DNA from: Burkholderiaceae bacterium
GTDB lineage: Bacteria; Pseudomonadota; Gammaproteobacteria; Burkholderiales; Burkholderiaceae_C
Assembly: GCA_022702125.1 (NCBI GenBank)
Contig: JAKOND010000065.1
Coordinates: 1-32,558, forward strand
Length of the DNA stretch: 32,558 bases
Direction: 5' to 3'
Made by a program: the position numbers and the translations under genes. Of this stretch, positions 23,113 through 32,558 are shown piece after piece (the first letter of the stretch is position 1; every line of letters begins with the position of its first letter). A model generated the notes under the pieces. The model made no database searches. It saw only the letters and a list, made by a program, of their open reading frames with translations, and was not told the origin of the DNA.

Positions 23113-24156
23113 TCAGCGCGGCACGCGGGCGTCGATCCAGTCCGCGAGCCACCGGCCGATGCGCAGGCTGTGCCGGTCCTGCATCAGCATGTGCGAGGCG
23201 CCGGGCAGGCCGACGTCGGCCAGCAGCACCGACTCGGCGCGCGCCCCGGCCCTGTTGGCCGCCTCGACGAACTCCCGGCAGGCCTTCAGGCGCGGCGCCC
23301 AGCGCGGCGACTGGTCCACGTAGTCGCCCCACAGCACCAGGATCGGCAGGCCGGCGTAGGGCGCCATGTCGGAGGTGGCGGCGGGGCAGGCGCCGGGCTC
23401 GATCGCCACGATGCCGCGGATGCCCCGCCGGTCGAGCATCGCCGTCTGGAAGGGGTAGATGCCCGATTGCGAATGGCTGACCAGCACCGCGCCGTCGAGC
23501 CTGCGCGCCAGTTGCGACAGCGCGGGCACCGTCGGGTTGGGCGTGGGCAGGGCGTTGAGCCAGTCGGGCACCATCTGCTTCCAGAACTCGTCCTGCGCCT
23601 CCAGCGGGAACTGCATGCCCGGGAACACCTCGGGATACTTCGCGCCGAAGCGGAAGATGGCCCAGGCGCCTTCCTGCGAGGCGCCGAACACCTGCGGCAG
23701 CGCCTCGGGGCCGGCGCGGCCGCCCTTGACCTGCACGATGCCCGAGGGGTCGGCGGCCGAGCGCCCGCGCGAGGCCTGGTCGATCACGTAGGTCGGGAAG
23801 CCGCGCCGCACGAAGAGTTCGTCCCAGCCCATGCGGCCGTCGGGCGTGGTCTCCCAGGTTTTGCCGGTCAGGCAGCAGCCGTGGATGAGGACCACCGGCG
23901 GACGGGCGGCGGCCGCCGGCACCTGGTAGCGCACGTACATCTGGTCCACCGCGATGCGGCCCCCCGGGGCGTAGGCCGGCAGCAGCGAGAGGTTGTCGGA
24001 CTGCACGGTGCGCCCGCCGACGAAGAAGCTGCCCTGGCGTTCCAGGGTCAGCGGTCCGGCGCTCGCGGCGTCGGTGCCGCGGTTCGCGGGCGCGGCGCAG
24101 CCGGCCAGGGCCGCGGACAGCAAGAGCGGGACGAGGAAGGTCCACCAGCGTTTCAT
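23113..24156 (-). CDS. Lipoprotein alpha/beta-hydrolase (esterase-like)
   Basis: 347-residue hydrolase with a lipoprotein signal: MKRWWTFLVPLLLSAALAGC, lipobox ALAG-C20, followed by Ala (no Asp at +2), so probably anchored to the outer membrane facing the periplasm. The alpha/beta-hydrolase fold is shown by VVLIHGCCLTGKTWE (oxyanion region, about 88-102), the nucleophile elbow VSHSQSG with S229, an acid at D278 (WGDYVD) or E253, and H322 (GASHMLMQD). The CC pair after HG is unusual. AGGAGA lies about eight bases before the ATG. It is transcribed away from uvrA and convergently with cfa. Substrate is unknown; an esterase or lactonase activity is most likely. Confidence 0.87.
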   Translation of the reverse strand: MKRWWTFLVPLLLSAALAGCAAPANRGTDAASAGPLTLERQGSFFVGGRTVQSDNLSLLPAYAPGGRIAVDQMYVRYQVPAAAARPPVVLIHGCCLTGKTWETTPDGRMGWDELFVRRGFPTYVIDQASRGRSAADPSGIVQVKGGRAGPEALPQVFGASQEGAWAIFRFGAKYPEVFPGMQFPLEAQDEFWKQMVPDWLNALPTPNPTVPALSQLARRLDGAVLVSHSQSGIYPFQTAMLDRRGIRGIVAIEPGACPAATSDMAPYAGLPILVLWGDYVDQSPRWAPRLKACREFVEAANRAGARAESVLLADVGLPGASHMLMQDRHSLRIGRWLADWIDARVPR

Positions 24157-24371
24157 GGGAATGTCTCCTGGGAAGGGTTCTGGGTCCGCGGCCGCGCGGC
24201 GGGTTGCCGGCGGTACCTCCTTTATATGAGCGATCGGGCCGGCGGCCTGTTACCGCCGCGACTCCCGGGCGCGCGCCGTCCCCGCGCGACGGCACAAGGT
24301 GTCACAGGACAAGTACACCGCCTTCCTAGACTGGGTGGTTTTTCCCCGATCCAACCCCAACTGCAGGCGCT
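24157..24371. promoter_or_regulatory. Divergent intergenic region between esterase and uvrA
   Basis: 215 bases. CTAGACTG at 24326-24333 includes a TAGACT that could be the uvrA -10 box; no clear -35 is seen. GGTGT and ACACC arms, 12 bases apart, flank 24298-24319. On the minus strand TATAAA (24226-24221) could be a -10 for the esterase gene. No consensus LexA box is visible. The uvrA start lacks a strong ribosome site. Confidence 0.35.
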
Positions 24372-30343
<5,972 letters not shown>

Positions 30344-30347
<4 letters not shown>

Positions 30348-30715
30348 CCGCTGAGCAGGTTGCCGAGCAGGGCGGCGCCCGCGGCCAGCCCGGCGACGCC
30401 CGCGCCGGTGGCGGCGAGCCGGCCCTGCGCCCGGGCCTCCTCCTCGGCGCGCGCCACGTCGCCCAGGCAGCGGGCGGCGCGCGCGGCGCGGTCGCGCTCC
30501 GGCACCTTGCGCTCGAAGGTGATCATCAGCGTCTCGCGGTGGCTGACCACCACGTGCCGCTGCATGACCTTCTCCATGAACACCATGCGCCAGCCCTTGG
30601 ACGCCATGGCGTTGAGGTAGGCCTCCAGCACCTGGGTCTCGATCCTGCCCTCGCCGAGCAGCATCGAACTGACCGAGCCGTCGGCCACGTCGATGACCTT
30701 GTATTCGTATTCCAT
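30344..30715 (-). CDS. DUF4177-like small protein with hydrophobic C-terminus
   Basis: 123-residue protein. It opens with [16 protein letters not shown] and contains [17 protein letters not shown], the pattern of the DUF4177 family (short alpha/beta domain with a Gly-Trp turn). A charged Arg/Ala/Glu helix at about 75-98 follows, then a Gly/Ala/Leu hydrophobic tail (about 99-121) that could insert in the membrane. The ATG at 30715 is chosen because GAGGA lies seven bases upstream and the domain starts there; longer in-frame versions lack this. Its TAG stop overlaps the uvrA stop convergently by four bases. Function unknown. Confidence 0.75.
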
Positions 30716-30860
30716 GGTGTCCTCGGGTTCCCGGGTTCCGTCCGGGGCGGAAGAAAGGGGCGGGTGCGCCGGTGCGCAGGATACGCCCCGCCGGCCGTGG
30801 CCCGGACCCCGGGCCGACAAAACGGCCCCGCGCCGCGACGGGCGGTGCCATCATGCGGAC

Positions 30861-31304
30861 ATGCCCACGATTCCTCCCGCGCCCGGTGCCGGACCGCCCT
30901 GCGCCTCCGAACGGCAGGTGCTGTGGATCCAGCCGGCCGCTCCGCCCAAGCCGCCGGTCGGCGCCGCCTGCAACGGCTGCGGCGTCTGCTGCCTGGCCGA
31001 GCCGTGCCCGGTCGGCGTGCTCGTCTCCCGGCGGCGCCACGGGGCCTGCCGGGCGCTGCGGTGGGATGCGGGCCGGGCGCGCTACCTCTGCGGCATGGCG
31101 AGCGCGCCGGCGGAGGTGCTGGGCCCGCGCTGGCGCTGGCTGGCGCCGTGGATCGGACGCCGGGCGCTGCGCTGGATTTCCGCGGGCAGCGGCTGCGACG
31201 CCGCGCTGGAGGTGGACGGGGCGGAGGCCGGAGCGGAGACGGACGCGCACGCCGGGACGGAGGCCAGTGCCGCGGCGCGAACCGGGCCCGCGTCGCGCAG
31301 GTGA
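30861..31304 (+). CDS. Cys-cluster (YkgJ/CxxCxxCC-type) metal-binding protein
   Basis: 147-residue protein with a cysteine-rich core: C37, C40, C43, C44 (CNGCGVCC), C49, C63 and C77, the pattern of small zinc/iron-chelating proteins of the YkgJ type. Before it lies a Pro/Ala-rich stretch; after it comes a Trp/Arg-rich segment (RWRWLAPWIGRRALRW) and an acidic Ala/Glu/Gly tail of about 35 residues that looks disordered. The ATG at 30861 is placed because the homology-like part follows closely; no strong ribosome site is seen. It is divergent from the DUF4177 gene by 145 bases. The bound metal and role are unknown. Confidence 0.7.
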   Translation: MPTIPPAPGAGPPCASERQVLWIQPAAPPKPPVGAACNGCGVCCLAEPCPVGVLVSRRRHGACRALRWDAGRARYLCGMASAPAEVLGPRWRWLAPWIGRRALRWISAGSGCDAALEVDGAEAGAETDAHAGTEASAAARTGPASRR

Positions 31305-31404
31305 CGCGGTCCGGGGGTTTCCCTGCGTTGCGCGGCCGGGGCATCGCACATGCAATGGGTGGTTATCCGCGGACCGCCGCTTCCCCGTTCAGGAGATCTC
31401 CCCC

Positions 31405-32376
31405 ATGCACCGCAGACACCTGCTCCAGCTCGCCGCCGCGTCGGCCGCGCTGCCCGCCGCCTTCGGCGTCCGCGCCCAGGCGCCGTTCCCCACCCGGCCG
31501 ATCAAGCTGATCGTCGCCTTCCCCGCCGGCGGGCCGACCGACATCACCATGCGCACCCTGGCCGACAACGCCTCGCGCGCGCTCGGGCAGGTCGTCATCG
31601 TCGAGAACAAGCCCGGCGCCGGCGGCACGCTGCCCGCGCAGCAGCTGCAGACCGCGCCGGCCGACGGCTACACCATCGCCCAGATCCCGCTCGGCGTGTT
31701 CCGCATGCCCTACACCACCAAGATCAACTGGGACCCGGTCAAGGACATCAGCTACGTCATCGGCCTGACCGGCTACGCCTTCGGCATCGTGGTGCCCGCC
31801 GACAGCCCGTTCAAGACCTGGGCCGACTTCGTCGCCTACGCCAAGGCCAACCCCGGCAAGCTCACCTACGGCTCGACCGGCGCGCTCACCAGCCCGCACC
31901 TCACCACCGAGCTGATCGCCCAGCGCCTGGGCCTGCAGCTCCAGCACGTGCCCTACAAGGGCAGCGCCGACCTGATGCAGGCCGTCATGGGCGGCCACCT
32001 GATGGCGGCGGCCGACTCCACCGGCTTCGCGCAGCTGGTCGAGGCGGGCAAGCTGCGGGTCCTCAACACCTGGGGCGACAAGCGGCTGGAGAAGTTCCCC
32101 GACGCGCCCACGCTCAAGGAGCTGGGCCTGGACATCGTGCAGAACTCGCCCTTCGGCCTGGGCGCCCCGCGCGGCACCCCGCCCGAGGTCGTCAAGCGCC
32201 TGCACGACGGCTTCCGCACCGCGATGCAGGACCCCGCCTACCAGCAGGCGCTGGGCCGCTACGACATGGTGCCGATCCACATGGACTCCGCCCAGTACCA
32301 GCGCTTCGCGCAGCAGACCTACGGGCAGGAGAAAGCGCTGATCGAGAAGCTGGGGCTGGGCAAGCCGGCGGTCTGA
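31405..32376 (+). CDS. Bug-family tripartite tricarboxylate transporter substrate-binding protein
   Basis: 323-residue periplasmic solute-binding protein of the Bug/TctC family, very abundant in Burkholderiales, which binds small carboxylates or related metabolites. Signal peptide at 1 to about 25 with MHRRHLLQL, fitting a twin-arginine or Sec signal, cleaved near VRAQ-A. Family marks: PTRPIKLIVAFPAGGPTDI, VVIVENKPGAGG, DGYTIAQIP, HVPYKGSADLMQAVMGG and APRGTPPEVVKRL. AGGAGA (31391-31396) precedes the ATG at 31405. No membrane partners (TctA/TctB) lie in the window, so it is an orphan here. The M20 amidohydrolase starts 106 bases later; such pairs suggest the ligand may be a substrate or product of that hydrolase. 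Confidence 0.95.
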   Translation: MHRRHLLQLAAASAALPAAFGVRAQAPFPTRPIKLIVAFPAGGPTDITMRTLADNASRALGQVVIVENKPGAGGTLPAQQLQTAPADGYTIAQIPLGVFRMPYTTKINWDPVKDISYVIGLTGYAFGIVVPADSPFKTWADFVAYAKANPGKLTYGSTGALTSPHLTTELIAQRLGLQLQHVPYKGSADLMQAVMGGHLMAAADSTGFAQLVEAGKLRVLNTWGDKRLEKFPDAPTLKELGLDIVQNSPFGLGAPRGTPPEVVKRLHDGFRTAMQDPAYQQALGRYDMVPIHMDSAQYQRFAQQTYGQEKALIEKLGLGKPAV

Positions 32377-32395
32377 GCCTTCCGGAGGCGAAGGC
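32377..32395. other. Stem-loop just after the Bug gene
   Basis: GCCTTC (32377-32382) pairs with GAAGGC (32390-32395) around a seven-base loop, directly after the stop. There is no T-run, so terminator function is doubtful; it may stabilise the transcript end. Confidence 0.3.
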
Positions 32396-32482
32396 AGGAG
32401 GACCGGCACAGGGGCGATCGACCGCACACTAGCGGAGGCGCGCCCGGCCGCACTAGACTGTTCTCCACCGAAGGACCGTCCC

Positions 32483-32558
32483 ATGCAGATCATCGATTCC
32501 CTCCTGGCCCAGGCGGCCGACATGGCCGCCGTGCGGCGCGACATCCATGCCCATCCCG
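32483..32558 (+). CDS. M20-family amidohydrolase, first 25 codons (cut by window edge)
   Basis: The start of a metallo-amidohydrolase/peptidase, probably of the M20D (hippurate hydrolase/aminoacylase-like) group. Only the first 25 residues are visible, but VRRDIHAHP is the family's conserved opening (R-R-D-I/L-H-x-H-P-E). AAGGA at 32471-32475 precedes the ATG at a good distance. CACTAGACTG just upstream (32451-32460) may include a -10 box. It would hydrolyse N-acyl amino acids or similar amides. The rest is outside the window. Confidence 0.8.
   Translation, partial: MQIIDSLLAQAADMAAVRRDIHAHP

Overview
The window is about 32.6 kb of very GC-rich DNA (third codon positions almost all G or C) packed with genes. 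Several features point to a betaproteobacterium of the order Burkholderiales, probably Comamonadaceae: a Bug-type (tripartite tricarboxylate) solute-binding protein beside an M20 amidohydrolase, a double-length UvrA, an actP/DUF485 acetate-uptake pair, a DUF3422 protein, and a leucine-degradation cluster with a built-in acyl-CoA ligase. The genus cannot be named from the sequence alone. This is chromosomal housekeeping and catabolic DNA. I see no rRNA, tRNA, CRISPR array, insertion sequence, prophage or replication origin.

Layout. (1) 1-1089, minus: the N-terminal 363 codons of a methyl-accepting chemotaxis protein that runs off the left edge. (2) 1291-5077, plus: a small VOC (glyoxalase-fold) protein, a Tat-exported Gfo/Idh/MocA oxidoreductase resembling glucose-fructose oxidoreductase, and a GH15 glucoamylase/trehalase-like enzyme. 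(3) 5094-8028, minus, a likely three-gene unit: DUF2721 membrane protein, AraC-type regulator, DUF3422 membrane protein. (4) 8188-17697, plus: the leucine/isovalerate cluster, in the order isovaleryl-CoA dehydrogenase, AMP-forming acyl-CoA ligase, methylcrotonyl-CoA carboxylase beta, methylglutaconyl-CoA hydratase, methylcrotonyl-CoA carboxylase alpha, D-2-hydroxyacid dehydrogenase, HMG-CoA lyase. (5) 17761-19817, minus: DUF485 (yjcH-like) and actP, ending at a strong terminator that faces the leucine cluster. (6) 20061-23102, plus: an MHS-type MFS transporter with an extra soluble domain, then a cyclopropane-fatty-acid synthase. (7) 23113-24156, minus: a lipoprotein esterase. (8) 24372-30347, plus: a 1991-residue tandem UvrA. 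(9) 30344-30715, minus: a DUF4177 protein. (10) 30861-32558, plus: a Cys-rich metal-binding protein, a Bug solute-binding protein and the first codons of an M20 amidohydrolase.

How they work together. Region 4 encodes a complete route from isovaleryl-CoA to acetyl-CoA plus acetoacetate. The ligase could feed in a free branched acid or re-activate a free acid product. The adjacent divergent AraC gene is the only regulator beside the cluster. ActP supplies acetate uptake next door. Regions 2 and 10 look like separate sugar and carboxylate/amide utilisation functions.

The points most worth following up are the double UvrA, which has lost one zinc-ligand cysteine in its first half and carries an Ala/Pro-rich insert; an AT-rich stem-loop with un-genomic codons inside the carboxylase alpha gene; the extra soluble domain in the MFS transporter; and the hydroxyacid dehydrogenase embedded in the leucine cluster. 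I found no clear candidate for a wholly new defence or biosynthetic system.
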